64,000 bases of DNA from Bacteroidaceae bacterium (GTDB lineage: Bacteria > Bacteroidota > Bacteroidia > Bacteroidales > Bacteroidaceae), in assembly GCA_024398755.1 (NCBI GenBank), contig JAKSIQ010000004.1:1-64000 (forward strand), written 5' to 3'. Within the stretch, counting starts at the first letter, position 1. Each line of letters starts with the position of its first letter. Positions 50,840-59,425 of this stretch are shown in pieces. The notes beneath the pieces were generated by a model. That model had not been told where the DNA came from. It saw only the letters and a list, made by a program, of their open reading frames with translations, and ran no database searches. The translations under genes were made by a program, and so were the position numbers.

Positions 50840-52720
50840 ATGAAACCGAAAAGACTGGATATCTTCATTATCAGAAGCTTTCTGCTGCTGTTTGTGGCGG
50901 CATTCTGCATCTGTCTTTTCGTGCTTCTCATGAACATATTGTGGCGTTACGTCGAAGACCTGGTCGGCAAGGGACTGACTTTCGGCATAATTGCCCGTTT
51001 CTTCTTCCTTTTCGGTACAAGGCTGGTTCCTGAGGCGCTTCCGCTGGCTGTTCTCATGGCATCGCTTATCACATTCGGTAATTTCGGCGAACGTCTGGAA
51101 CTTCTTGCAATGAAAACTGCTGGCATTCCTTTGCTCAGGATAATGAGACCGCTGACAATTTTCAGCGTTTTTCTAGCATGCCTTTCATTCTATTTCCAGA
51201 ATGTGACTGTGCCGCGTACCACGCAGAAACTGTTCTCGCTCATTGTTTCAATTAATCAGAAGAATCCGGAACTGGAGATTCCGGTAGGCACTTTTTATGA
51301 TCAGATAAGAGGTTTTAACCTGTATGTACAACAGAAGGATTTGGATACGGGAGTGCTGACTGATGTCACAATATATGACCATAGTGACGGATATGACAAC
51401 CTCAGCGTGACTGTTGCCGATTCCGCATATCTTGAGACTACATCCGACGAAAAGCATATTATGCTTCATCTGTTCAGTGGAGTGCAGTTCCGTCAGGAAT
51501 CAGAAATGGACTCAAAGGGGCAACCTTATATAAGAGAATCTTTCAAAGAAAAGATTATTCTCTTGGATTTTGATTCCGGCTTTACACAGACCGATGACGG
51601 ACTGATGAAGAATCAGGCGGAAAGCAAGAATATGGCCGAGATTCGCCATACGATAGATTCTCTTTCCATGCGTCAGGATAGCATAGGGTTGGGAAACCTA
51701 TCGGAATACAAGGCGGAAATCATGCCGAATCTGTTTTTGCAGCATGCTGACTCCATGAAAATGCTGGCTTTGGGAGCAGCGGCTATTAATTCCGACAGCC
51801 TGTTTGAAGTTGCTTCCAGAGACGGACAACTTGAAATCAGGGGCGAAATGAGAAAGGCGGTTTCTTTCCAATCCAATGATTTGACAATCAAAGGAACCAA
51901 TATGTTCGCTCAGGACAGGTCCATCCGCAAGCATTGGGTGTCATGGATGAAAAAGATTGTCAATTCATTCTCCATTCTGGTGTTCTTCTTTATCGGCGCA
52001 CCTCTTGGAGCCATTATTAGAAAAGGAGGCCTTGGTGTTCCTGTGATAGTGTCAGTCCTGACGTATATCCTGTTCTATATCACTTCGGTGTCAGGAGAAA
52101 AAATGTTCCGGGAAGGCGAATGGGGTATGATTGGCTGTTGGCTGAGCACAATTGTTCTGGCTCCGTTGAGCATATTCTTTACCGTTAAAGCAAATGGAGA
52201 TTCTACGGTATTTCAGCCCGAGGTTGTGGCGGAGTTTTTCAGACATTGGTTTGGTGGAAAGGTAAACCGTAATATAACACGCAAGGATGTTGTGATTGAT
52301 GAGCCGGACAGAAAATTCTGCCTGGAACTGCTTGCAGAGATAGACAATCTTTGCGGTGGCGTGCTGAACTCGAAACTGCTTGACGGCCGCTTGAAATATT
52401 ACAGTCTGTTCTTCTCAAAGAGTGACACTTTTGAAATTGACAACCTGTTCGCGGACTGCGAAAGTCTGGCTATGGAGCTTGGTAATAGCCGCGACAGGAT
52501 CGAGCTTGACAAACTGAACAACCTGCCGATAATACCGGTTTATGGTGTCAAGAGCCCTTTCAAGTCAAGGTGGGCGAATGTTGCATGTGGCATCTGTATT
52601 CCTTTCGGAGTGCTGATGTCGGTTCGTGCGTGGCTTTTTGGAAAACAAATCAGAAAACTGATTAAAGAAACTCGCAGGGCCGCCTTGGATCTTGCACAAT
52701 ATATAGACAAAACCAAATAA
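50840..52720 (+). CDS. LptF/LptG family permease (YjgP/YjgQ) with C-terminal extension
   Basis: The protein has 626 residues from ATG 50840 (MKPKRLDIFIIRSFLLL). It is the inner-membrane part of the LptB2FG exporter that lifts lipopolysaccharide from the membrane into the Lpt bridge. Three N-terminal membrane helices lie within about 1-120. A periplasmic beta-jellyroll covers about 120-355, and a second set of three helices (from FSILVFFFIGAPLGAIIRKGGLG) about 365-455. E. coli LptF/G end there (about 360-366 residues in total); this protein has about 170 more residues, ending with one further hydrophobic segment. Only one such gene lies in the window. It is co-transcribed with the aminotransferase gene 11 bases downstream. 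Confidence 0.92.
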   Translation: MKPKRLDIFIIRSFLLLFVAAFCICLFVLLMNILWRYVEDLVGKGLTFGIIARFFFLFGTRLVPEALPLAVLMASLITFGNFGERLELLAMKTAGIPLLRIMRPLTIFSVFLACLSFYFQNVTVPRTTQKLFSLIVSINQKNPELEIPVGTFYDQIRGFNLYVQQKDLDTGVLTDVTIYDHSDGYDNLSVTVADSAYLETTSDEKHIMLHLFSGVQFRQESEMDSKGQPYIRESFKEKIILLDFDSGFTQTDDGLMKNQAESKNMAEIRHTIDSLSMRQDSIGLGNLSEYKAEIMPNLFLQHADSMKMLALGAAAINSDSLFEVASRDGQLEIRGEMRKAVSFQSNDLTIKGTNMFAQDRSIRKHWVSWMKKIVNSFSILVFFFIGAPLGAIIRKGGLGVPVIVSVLTYILFYITSVSGEKMFREGEWGMIGCWLSTIVLAPLSIFFTVKANGDSTVFQPEVVAEFFRHWFGGKVNRNITRKDVVIDEPDRKFCLELLAEIDNLCGGVLNSKLLDGRLKYYSLFFSKSDTFEIDNLFADCESLAMELGNSRDRIELDKLNNLPIIPVYGVKSPFKSRWANVACGICIPFGVLMSVRAWLFGKQIRKLIKETRRAALDLAQYIDKTK

Positions 52721-52731
52721 TAAACATACTA

Positions 52732-53925
52732 ATGGGACAGATTTCAGATCGCGTTATGAGTCTTGCTGCTTCGGCTACATTTGCCATGAGCCAGAAGAGC
52801 AGCGAACTTTCGGCACAGGGTGTCGATGTTGTCAACATGAGTGTCGGTGAACCCGACTTCAATACTCCTGACTACGTCAAGGAGGCAGCACATCAGGCCA
52901 TTGACCAGAATTACTCAAAGTATTCTCCGGTTGGCGGTTACATGTGGCTTAAGAAGGCGTGCAGTGACAAGCTCAAACGTGAGAATTCTCTTGATTACGA
53001 ACCTTCTCAGATTGTTGTTTCGACAGGTGCCAAGCAAGCGCTCTGCAATGTCATTATGGCAATTGTCAACCCTGGTGATGAAGTGCTTCTTCCATCACCA
53101 TGCTGGGTGAGCTATCCCGAAATGGTCAAACTCGCAGGAGGCGTACCGGTCGTGATCAAGGCTGGAATCGATCAGGATTTCAAGGTTACTGCAGCTCAGA
53201 TTGAGGCTGCAATCACTCCAAAGACCCGAGCCATGATGATTTGTTCTCCATCGAATCCTACCGGCTCGGTATACAGCAAAGATGAACTTGCTGCAATTGC
53301 AGGCGTACTTGTCAAACATCCCGAAGTGTTCGTTATTTCTGATGAGATTTATGAACACATCAACTTTATCGGTTCTCACCAGAGCCTGGCTCAGTTTGTT
53401 GAACTGAAAGACAGAATTGCTGTTATCAACGGCGTGTCAAAGGCTTATGCTATGACAGGCTGGCGTATTGGTTTTATGGCAGGTCCGGAATGGTTGGTCA
53501 AGGCATGTACCAAACTTCAGGGACAGTACACAAGCGGTACTTGCTCTGTTGCTCAAAAGGCTGCTCAAGTTGCTTTTGATGGCCCTCAGGATGATGTGGA
53601 GAAAATGCGCAAGGTATTCCAGGGACGTCGTGATCTTATCGTTTCTCTGGCTCGCCAGATTCCTGGATTTGAGGTCAACAATCCACAAGGTGCATTCTAT
53701 CTGTTCCCCAAGTGTGATTTTTATTTTGGCAAGAAGTATAATGGCAAAGTAATTTCCAGTTCTGATGATCTGGCAATGTTTCTTCTTGAGGTTGCCCACG
53801 TCGCTACCGTTGGAGGTACCGCCTTTGGCGCTCCTGAATGCATCCGATTCAGTTATGCTACATCGGAAGATAAAATCCGTGAGGCTTTCAGACGTATTGC
53901 CGAAGCTCTTGCAAAACTCGCCTGA
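52732..53925 (+). CDS. aspC: Pyridoxal-phosphate aminotransferase, aspartate type
   Basis: The protein has 397 residues, a fold-type I class I aminotransferase. Substrate and cofactor segments are NMSVGEPDFNTPDYVKEAA, STGAKQALCNVIMAI, CSPSNPTGSVYSKDEL, VISDEIYEHI and NGVSKAYAMTGWRIGFMAG, where the Lys forms the Schiff base. It ends EDKIREAFRRIAEAL. It probably makes aspartate from oxaloacetate and glutamate; other substrates cannot be excluded. It is 11 bases after the permease gene. A 46-base perfect palindrome follows 12 bases after the stop codon. Confidence 0.93.
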   Translation: MGQISDRVMSLAASATFAMSQKSSELSAQGVDVVNMSVGEPDFNTPDYVKEAAHQAIDQNYSKYSPVGGYMWLKKACSDKLKRENSLDYEPSQIVVSTGAKQALCNVIMAIVNPGDEVLLPSPCWVSYPEMVKLAGGVPVVIKAGIDQDFKVTAAQIEAAITPKTRAMMICSPSNPTGSVYSKDELAAIAGVLVKHPEVFVISDEIYEHINFIGSHQSLAQFVELKDRIAVINGVSKAYAMTGWRIGFMAGPEWLVKACTKLQGQYTSGTCSVAQKAAQVAFDGPQDDVEKMRKVFQGRRDLIVSLARQIPGFEVNNPQGAFYLFPKCDFYFGKKYNGKVISSSDDLAMFLLEVAHVATVGGTAFGAPECIRFSYATSEDKIREAFRRIAEALAKLA

Positions 53926-53937
53926 TGAATCTTATGG

Positions 53938-53983
53938 ACACAAAAAAGAAAGGCTCCGAATTCGGAGCCTTTCTTTTTTGTGT
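53938..53983. terminator. 46-bp perfect palindrome, bidirectional terminator
   Basis: Positions 53938-53960 pair exactly with 53961-53983. The core is a GGCTCCGAATTCGGAGCC-type hairpin, with a poly-A arm on the left and a poly-T arm (TTTCTTTTTTGTGT) on the right. It therefore terminates transcription from both the aminotransferase and the convergent ferredoxin gene. Confidence 0.9.
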
Positions 53984-53994
53984 GTCTTGAAGAA

Positions 53995-54165
53995 TTATTC
54001 TCCCGGATGAATTGCTTCTGACGGGCAGACACCGGCGCAAGTGCCGCAGTCTACGCAGAGATCAGGGTTGATTGAATACTTTTCTCCTTCTGAGATTGCC
54101 TCTGACGGGCATTCATCAATGCATGTGCCACAAGCAATGCAGTCGTCACCGATAACGTATGCCAT
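53995..54165 (-). CDS. 2[4Fe-4S] ferredoxin
   Basis: The protein has only 56 residues but is clearly a bacterial (clostridial-type) ferredoxin with two cluster motifs. C9, C12, C15 and C19 lie in DCIACGTCIDECP, and C37, C40, C43 and C47 in LCVDCGTCAGVCP. Start ATG 54165 (MAYVIGDDC) and stop TAA at 53995-53997. It carries low-potential electrons, for example for pyruvate:ferredoxin oxidoreductase; the partner is not encoded nearby. It is monocistronic, with a -7 box TATCTTTG on the minus strand at 54198-54205 and the shared palindrome as terminator. Confidence 0.96.
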   Translation of the reverse strand: MAYVIGDDCIACGTCIDECPSEAISEGEKYSINPDLCVDCGTCAGVCPSEAIHPGE

Positions 54166-54197
54166 ATTGTAATTTGTGTTGGTTTGATAATCTTCTG

Positions 54198-54304
54198 CAA
54201 AGATATGGAAAATCTTGATAATCTTTATGCGTTTGACAATATTGTACGAGAATTAAAAAAAAATAAGCAAAGACGTATGTATAAATAAAATAGTTATAAC
54301 TTTG
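54198..54304. promoter_or_regulatory. Divergent promoter region: ferredoxin and coiled-coil lipoprotein
   Basis: The gap of 224 bases (54166-54389) has the minus-strand -7 TATCTTTG (54198-54205) for the ferredoxin and the plus-strand -7 TAACTTTG (54297-54304) for the lipoprotein. The sequence between is very A/T rich. Clear -33 elements were not found. The plus box excludes a start at 54309 and supports 54390. Confidence 0.55.
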
Positions 54305-54389
54305 TACTTTGATTAAGTGGGCAACATACATGTTTTGCTGCTCATGGTGCTGTATGAGAATAATTATTAAGATCAAATTTTATAACTTC

Positions 54390-56837
54390 ATGAAAAAATC
54401 AAGAATTCTTATGATTGCCGCAGTTTTCTGCGGTACAATCGGTATGGTCTCTTCTTGCTCGGATTATGAATCAGACTATGTAAGGGATCTTCAGAACCGT
54501 GTTGATTACCTGACAGACAGCATTTCCGGCCTGGATCAGGCTATCAAAGCTGAGGTCGCAGCTTTGCAGCAGGCAAAGATTGATCTTCAGAATTCAATTA
54601 ATGCGAAGACTGATACTACTCAGGCAAGACAGATGCAGAATCTCATTGATCAGATTTCCAATGTCTTAGGCGTAAATCTTAACGACCCGACTTCTGTGTC
54701 GGAAAAGACAAAACTTATGGATTCTCTTCAGTATTGTCTGACTTCAATCACAGCGTTTGATTCGCTTTATTCCAGCAAATACGGCAGGAATTTTGATGAA
54801 CTTATTCTTTGGCATGATTCAGTGATAGCCGCTGTTGCGAAAGCTCAGGAAGCCCTTCTTCTTTCACAGAAGGCATATGCTCTTGCCCAGAATGACAGCG
54901 TAAGAATCGATGCTCTTGCCCAGAATGACAGCGTAAGAATCGATACTCTTGCTCAGAACATTTATGCCCGTGCTCAGGTGGTTCTTGACAGTGCAAAGTC
55001 ATATACGGACAATCACGCTCGCAGACTTGATTCACTGCTTGCAGGAAAAGCTGATACTGCTTCTCTCAATACTGTTAAAATGTACAGCATGAAGGCTGAC
55101 AGCACGCTTTTCGCACTCATAGATTCCATTTCAGCAAAGACTGCAGCTCTTGAACTGGATATTGATACTCTGAAGTTCAAGATTGATTCTATTGAAACCG
55201 TACTTGCTGCCATTGAGACAACACTCAGCAAGTTCGTCACCGGTATTATTGTACAGGATGTTGAGAACATCATCTGGGGTTCATTCAATACTCCGCTCGG
55301 TGTAAGGACAAATCTGATTATCGGTATATTCGGTCAAAATGGAGCATACGATTCACGTTTCCCGGCCGTTAATACAATCAATTATGTTGATGCTTCACAA
55401 TTTGTTAATTTCTCTGCTTTGAATCCGTCAGGAGTGATCAACATTGAAGGCGGCGAAGTCCTTAGGAGTGCTGCCGGCAAGCTTTATATGACCGTAAATC
55501 CGAATACGGTTAATTTTGACGGCGTTAAGGTTGCTTTGGTAAATTCACAGGATGCTATGGCTCCTGGCTTCGACTCACTTACACTGAAAAAATCAGATAA
55601 GGTCCTGACTTTCTTCAGCGGAACAAGAGGTTCTGTTGTCAACAATGGCTTCTACGAGGCTGAAGTTGAAATCAATCCGGATAAGGCAGCCCAGTCACAG
55701 CCGCATGTTAATACTACAGCTCTCAAGAACGCTGCCGTTGCATTGAAGAACAACTGGAAGAGCAAGAGGAACATTCTTAATCTTGCAGAAACCATCCTTT
55801 CTGAAGTCAAGAACACACAGCTTGAAGCTTATGGAATCAAGAGTTCATGGACTGATGGCTTTAATGTTGAGCACAGTGTATATTCACAGTATGATATTGC
55901 CGCACTGACATATAAACCTTTGTCATACAGTTTCGCTTATGGTAAAGTGGTGGATTTGACTGCCATCAAGAAAAAGATTCCAGTACTTCCTGACTTGCAG
56001 GAATGGATGGCTGCCCACGGTTTTGTTCTCGAACCGTTTGCCTTCGATCCTATTACCGCATCTGCTATGAGTTTCCAGATGACCATACCTAACGTCAATA
56101 AGATTAAGGTGGATATTACAGATAACGGTTCGTCAGCTAGCGGCTCTTTGAATGTTCCGGATAATGATCCTGGCAGACTGAGTGAAGCAACTATTATAAT
56201 TGATAGTTTCCAGTTGAAGGTTGCCGGTAAAGTCACTACACAGGATACTACCATGACCATTGAAATTCCTGCCAGCATGATGCAGGGCGTCTTTGATCAG
56301 GTGAATGCCAGCGTCGGAGGAATGCTTGACAAGGTCAACTCAATGCTCGGACAGGTTGACGATGTTATTGATATGGCTCAAAGTCAGCTTATTGACCGTA
56401 TCAATTCATATCTCACCAGAATCAAGAACCTGATCCCGGATGAACTTGATATCAACATGTTTGTAAGACCTACAATATTCTTCAATAATGCTGCCGGTTC
56501 CATTTCGGAACTCAGTGGCGTCAAGACTGTGGGTTCTACCATGTCACTTGGAAAGACCGCAACGCTGATCCTTTCTTCACATACAGCTGAACTCCTTGCT
56601 CCAGCTTACAAGAAGTACGTAGCTGTCACAAATGTCTGGAATGCTGATGGTGTAACGGAATTGCCTTCAGCGAAGTCTGCAGCTAATGCGTTGGCTGACT
56701 TCAATACAGTTCTTGACGGCGATAAGATCCTGGTGAATTTCACTCCTTCCGTGAAGGGCATATATGAGATTGCATACTCTGCAATTGACTATTCGGGAAT
56801 GATTGTTACAAGAAAGTTCTACATTAATGTCCGTTAA
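54390..56837 (+). CDS. Large coiled-coil surface lipoprotein
   Basis: The protein has 815 residues from ATG 54390. A signal peptide with lipobox (MVSSC, about residue 23) makes it a lipoprotein. Residues about 25-275 are heptad-like and rich in Ala, Gln, Leu and Asp, so a long coiled coil is likely. This part has a perfect 33-base tandem repeat giving LAQNDSVRIDA twice, with a third partial unit. The rest is beta-rich, followed by a helical segment (about 625-690: MMQGVFDQVNAS...RIKNLIPDELDI) and an Ig-like end (KGIYEIAYSAIDYSGMIVTRKFYINV). No enzyme motif is seen. It is 9 bases upstream of the OmpA-domain gene. Confidence 0.75.
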   Translation: MKKSRILMIAAVFCGTIGMVSSCSDYESDYVRDLQNRVDYLTDSISGLDQAIKAEVAALQQAKIDLQNSINAKTDTTQARQMQNLIDQISNVLGVNLNDPTSVSEKTKLMDSLQYCLTSITAFDSLYSSKYGRNFDELILWHDSVIAAVAKAQEALLLSQKAYALAQNDSVRIDALAQNDSVRIDTLAQNIYARAQVVLDSAKSYTDNHARRLDSLLAGKADTASLNTVKMYSMKADSTLFALIDSISAKTAALELDIDTLKFKIDSIETVLAAIETTLSKFVTGIIVQDVENIIWGSFNTPLGVRTNLIIGIFGQNGAYDSRFPAVNTINYVDASQFVNFSALNPSGVINIEGGEVLRSAAGKLYMTVNPNTVNFDGVKVALVNSQDAMAPGFDSLTLKKSDKVLTFFSGTRGSVVNNGFYEAEVEINPDKAAQSQPHVNTTALKNAAVALKNNWKSKRNILNLAETILSEVKNTQLEAYGIKSSWTDGFNVEHSVYSQYDIAALTYKPLSYSFAYGKVVDLTAIKKKIPVLPDLQEWMAAHGFVLEPFAFDPITASAMSFQMTIPNVNKIKVDITDNGSSASGSLNVPDNDPGRLSEATIIIDSFQLKVAGKVTTQDTTMTIEIPASMMQGVFDQVNASVGGMLDKVNSMLGQVDDVIDMAQSQLIDRINSYLTRIKNLIPDELDINMFVRPTIFFNNAAGSISELSGVKTVGSTMSLGKTATLILSSHTAELLAPAYKKYVAVTNVWNADGVTELPSAKSAANALADFNTVLDGDKILVNFTPSVKGIYEIAYSAIDYSGMIVTRKFYINVR
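54879..54944 (+). repeat. 33-bp tandem repeat inside the coiled-coil lipoprotein gene
   Basis: Two identical 33-base units (54879-54911 and 54912-54944) encode an 11-residue unit (ALAQNDSVRID). A degenerate third unit begins at 54945. Unit length divides by three, so copy-number change keeps the frame. Confidence 0.9.
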
Positions 56838-56846
56838 TTTTCCCGA

Positions 56847-58148
56847 ATGAAGACATTCCGATTATTTCTAACGATAACGCTGGGGCTGGTCAGCCTCAGC
56901 GTTTCGTCTCAAAATATAATAGAGTCCAGCGGCAAGTTCGCTCCTCATTGGGATTGGCAACTTGGTTTTGGTGCCCAATATACGCTTGGTGAACTTTCAT
57001 TTGAGGATCTCCTGTCTCCTAATGCCCAGGTAGGAGCAGGTTTCTGGTTCAGCCCGGTATTTGGGGTGCGCGGAACTGTAAATGCCTGGCAAAGCAAGGC
57101 TGGCATCAAGGAACAAGATGCGCATGAACAGTGGAGCTGGTATTACGTTGCACCTCAGGTCGATGCCACTCTGAATCTTTCAAATCTTCTTTTGGGATTC
57201 AATTCAACACGTAAGGTCGAATGGCTTGCTTTTGGAGGTCTTGGTGCAAACATTGCCTTTGAAAATACCCAGGCCTCTGAGGCTATGGACAGACTTTATT
57301 CAAGTGATGGCATTTATGCTTACATGAATGATGCTCATAAACAGCAGAATTTGGATATGGTATGGACAGGGACTAAGGCATTTGCAGTAATACGTGTAGG
57401 TACTGCAATCGATTTCCGATGTTCAGAACATGTAGCTATAGGCATTGAGGCTCAGGCAAACACCCTTTCCGATTCCTATAATTCAAAGGGCGTTTCAAAC
57501 ACAGATTGGTACTTTAATACACTTGCTGGCATTAAATTCAGTTTCGGTTCAAGTCGCAAGCGTTCGGACAACCATAATGCGTCAAGTCTTTTGTCGGCAG
57601 GCGAATTGAATGAGAGACCATTTTCCGATAATATTCAAACTGAAGATGCTGTTTCACAATACGAGGTTTCCCGTGAGTTGGTTCATGATACAGTATTTAT
57701 AGAAAAGCCCGTTGAGGTTGTGGTTGAAAAACCTGTAGAGGTTGTGGTTGAAAAGCCGGTAGAGGTTGTTGTCGAAAAACCTGTAGAAGTTGTGAAAATT
57801 GTTGATGGAGGTCACAGCAATGTTTCCTTTGTTCGCAATATATTCTTCACAATCAATATGGAGATGAAACCTTCCGAACTGAAGAAAGTTGGTGAGATAG
57901 CCAGTTTCATGGCCGCAAACCCGGCAACAAAAGTGCATATGGTCGGTTATGCCGATGGCAAGACAGGTTCTATTCTTGGCAATAAGAAAATGTCTGAAAG
58001 AAGAGTGCGTTATATTTCGCAGAAATTGGTTGCTGCGGGTGTGGAAAAGGAGAGAATCTCCACTGAAGCTGTCGGATCAAAGGAACAGCCATTTGGTGGT
58101 GATGAGTATTTCAGGTTGAATCGCGTGGTTATTTGCACTGTTGAATAA
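56847..58148 (+). CDS. OmpA-domain outer-membrane protein with EKPVEV repeat linker
   Basis: The protein has 433 residues. A signal peptide (to about 21) is followed by an eight-strand-type barrel (about 25-235: WQLGFGAQYTLGELSFED ... TLAGIKFSFGSS). A linker with four 8-residue units EKPVEVVV (nucleotides 57702-57797) joins it to an OmpA-like peptidoglycan-binding domain. This C-terminal domain has NIFFTINMEMKPSELKKVGEIASFMAANPATKVHMVGYADGKTG, then NKKMSERRVRYISQKLVAAGVEKERISTEAVGS. The barrel anchors to the outer membrane and the OmpA domain to peptidoglycan. The gap to the lipoprotein gene is 9 bases, so they are co-transcribed. Confidence 0.88.
   Translation: MKTFRLFLTITLGLVSLSVSSQNIIESSGKFAPHWDWQLGFGAQYTLGELSFEDLLSPNAQVGAGFWFSPVFGVRGTVNAWQSKAGIKEQDAHEQWSWYYVAPQVDATLNLSNLLLGFNSTRKVEWLAFGGLGANIAFENTQASEAMDRLYSSDGIYAYMNDAHKQQNLDMVWTGTKAFAVIRVGTAIDFRCSEHVAIGIEAQANTLSDSYNSKGVSNTDWYFNTLAGIKFSFGSSRKRSDNHNASSLLSAGELNERPFSDNIQTEDAVSQYEVSRELVHDTVFIEKPVEVVVEKPVEVVVEKPVEVVVEKPVEVVKIVDGGHSNVSFVRNIFFTINMEMKPSELKKVGEIASFMAANPATKVHMVGYADGKTGSILGNKKMSERRVRYISQKLVAAGVEKERISTEAVGSKEQPFGGDEYFRLNRVVICTVE
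57702..57797 (+). repeat. 24-bp tandem repeats (x4) in the OmpA linker
   Basis: Four units of 24 bases starting GAAAA(A/G)CC(C/T)GT are present. They differ at a few third positions and encode EKPVEVVV, with the last unit ending in KI. The differences show the array is not newly made. Confidence 0.85.
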
Positions 58149-58187
58149 TTCAGTTTATAACAATGTAAGACGTCTGTTTTCAAAGTA

Positions 58188-59402
58188 ATGAAATCTTCCT
58201 TTTCATGTTACATGACGATGCTTAAAAAGAATCTGTTTTTTCTGGCAATTCTCTGTGCCTGTCTGGTGAGTCATGCCCAGGGATTTGTTCCTGATGGCTA
58301 TTATAGAATGCAGAATTATGGCACAGGACGTTATGTCAGGGTGGTGGATAATCGTGGTTCCGTTGATATAAGAAGGACACAAGCTGATCTCGCCGCTCTG
58401 GTTACAAGATTGAAGTTTGAAAATGTGGTGAATGACCCTGCATCGGTCATGTATATCAAGTATCTGAATTCAACGGATACATTATATATGCCAAATACTA
58501 CCCCTAAAAAGATAAAGGAAATCAGCCAGTTGTATAATATATATGCACAGGGCACCGATGTGGTTACCATTATCGGATTTGGCGTAAGGGTCAAGAAGTC
58601 TACAAACGGATACCATGCATTCCAGGAACAGTCTGGAATGCGGGCTTACATCAACGATACCCCGTTGTATGATGAAATTGATGGCTATGTGATGCAAAAT
58701 GACGCATCTTTGAGGGAATGGTCTGTATGTGCAATAGATCCTTCCGATAATAATTCATATTTTGGTATTGTACCTAATGTGTCTGTCGGTGGAAAGCATT
58801 ATTATCCTTTTTACATGGGGTTCCCGTTTTCATTTCATTCAAATGGAATGAAAGCCTATTACGTAAAACGGATTGATAAAGACAATGGCATTTGTGTCAT
58901 TGCTGAAATTTCCGGCATCGTACCCGCTTTAACTCCTGTTATAATAGAGTGCAGCGGGTTGGAATCTTCTGGGAATAGGTTGGCCTTGGAAAAACCGGGT
59001 TCAGGCACTGCTGTTTCCGGCAACATGCTCTTTGGCGCCATGTTTAAGAATGATTACAAACAAGCAACAGGGCATAGGAACAGAGTGGATTATGATTCTT
59101 CAACAATGAGAATACTCGGGGTTACTGATAAGGGTAAACTAGGCTTCATTACAGCTCCCGCCGGGTATGATGCCATTGATGCCAATAGTGCGTATCTGAA
59201 GGCCACATATCTGCCAGCCCAACTTGAATTGATGACCGAGTCGGAATATGAACAGTTCATGTCGGTCGATGCTCCCAAGTCTGATGTCTTGATTACGGCA
59301 TGGACACTTGATGGTACACCTCGTCAAGTCAAATCTCTTGATGAGCTTCCACGCGGGCTTTATATTGTTGACGGACATAAATATATTGTCCGGTCAGAAT
59401 GA
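58188..59402 (+). CDS. Secreted protein with T9SS-like C-terminal segment
   Basis: The protein has 404 residues. The N-terminus has a signal peptide; starts at 58188, 58212 and 58218 are possible, the last giving MLKKNLFFLAILCACLVSHAQ. The mature protein begins GFVPDGYYRMQNYGTGRYVRVVDN, a pattern of Bacteroidales secreted proteins with beta-trefoil-like or RICIN-like start; the fold is uncertain. The last 30 residues (LITAWTLDGTPRQVKSLDELPRGLYIVDGHKYIVRS) have the GxxR-..-L-xGLYIV-xG-K-x-V-R pattern of T9SS type A sorting domains. It follows the OmpA gene after 39 bases with no visible promoter. Its function is unknown. Confidence 0.72.
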   Translation: MKSSFSCYMTMLKKNLFFLAILCACLVSHAQGFVPDGYYRMQNYGTGRYVRVVDNRGSVDIRRTQADLAALVTRLKFENVVNDPASVMYIKYLNSTDTLYMPNTTPKKIKEISQLYNIYAQGTDVVTIIGFGVRVKKSTNGYHAFQEQSGMRAYINDTPLYDEIDGYVMQNDASLREWSVCAIDPSDNNSYFGIVPNVSVGGKHYYPFYMGFPFSFHSNGMKAYYVKRIDKDNGICVIAEISGIVPALTPVIIECSGLESSGNRLALEKPGSGTAVSGNMLFGAMFKNDYKQATGHRNRVDYDSSTMRILGVTDKGKLGFITAPAGYDAIDANSAYLKATYLPAQLELMTESEYEQFMSVDAPKSDVLITAWTLDGTPRQVKSLDELPRGLYIVDGHKYIVRSE

Positions 59403-59425
59403 TACCGGTCCTGTTGTTGGACGGG

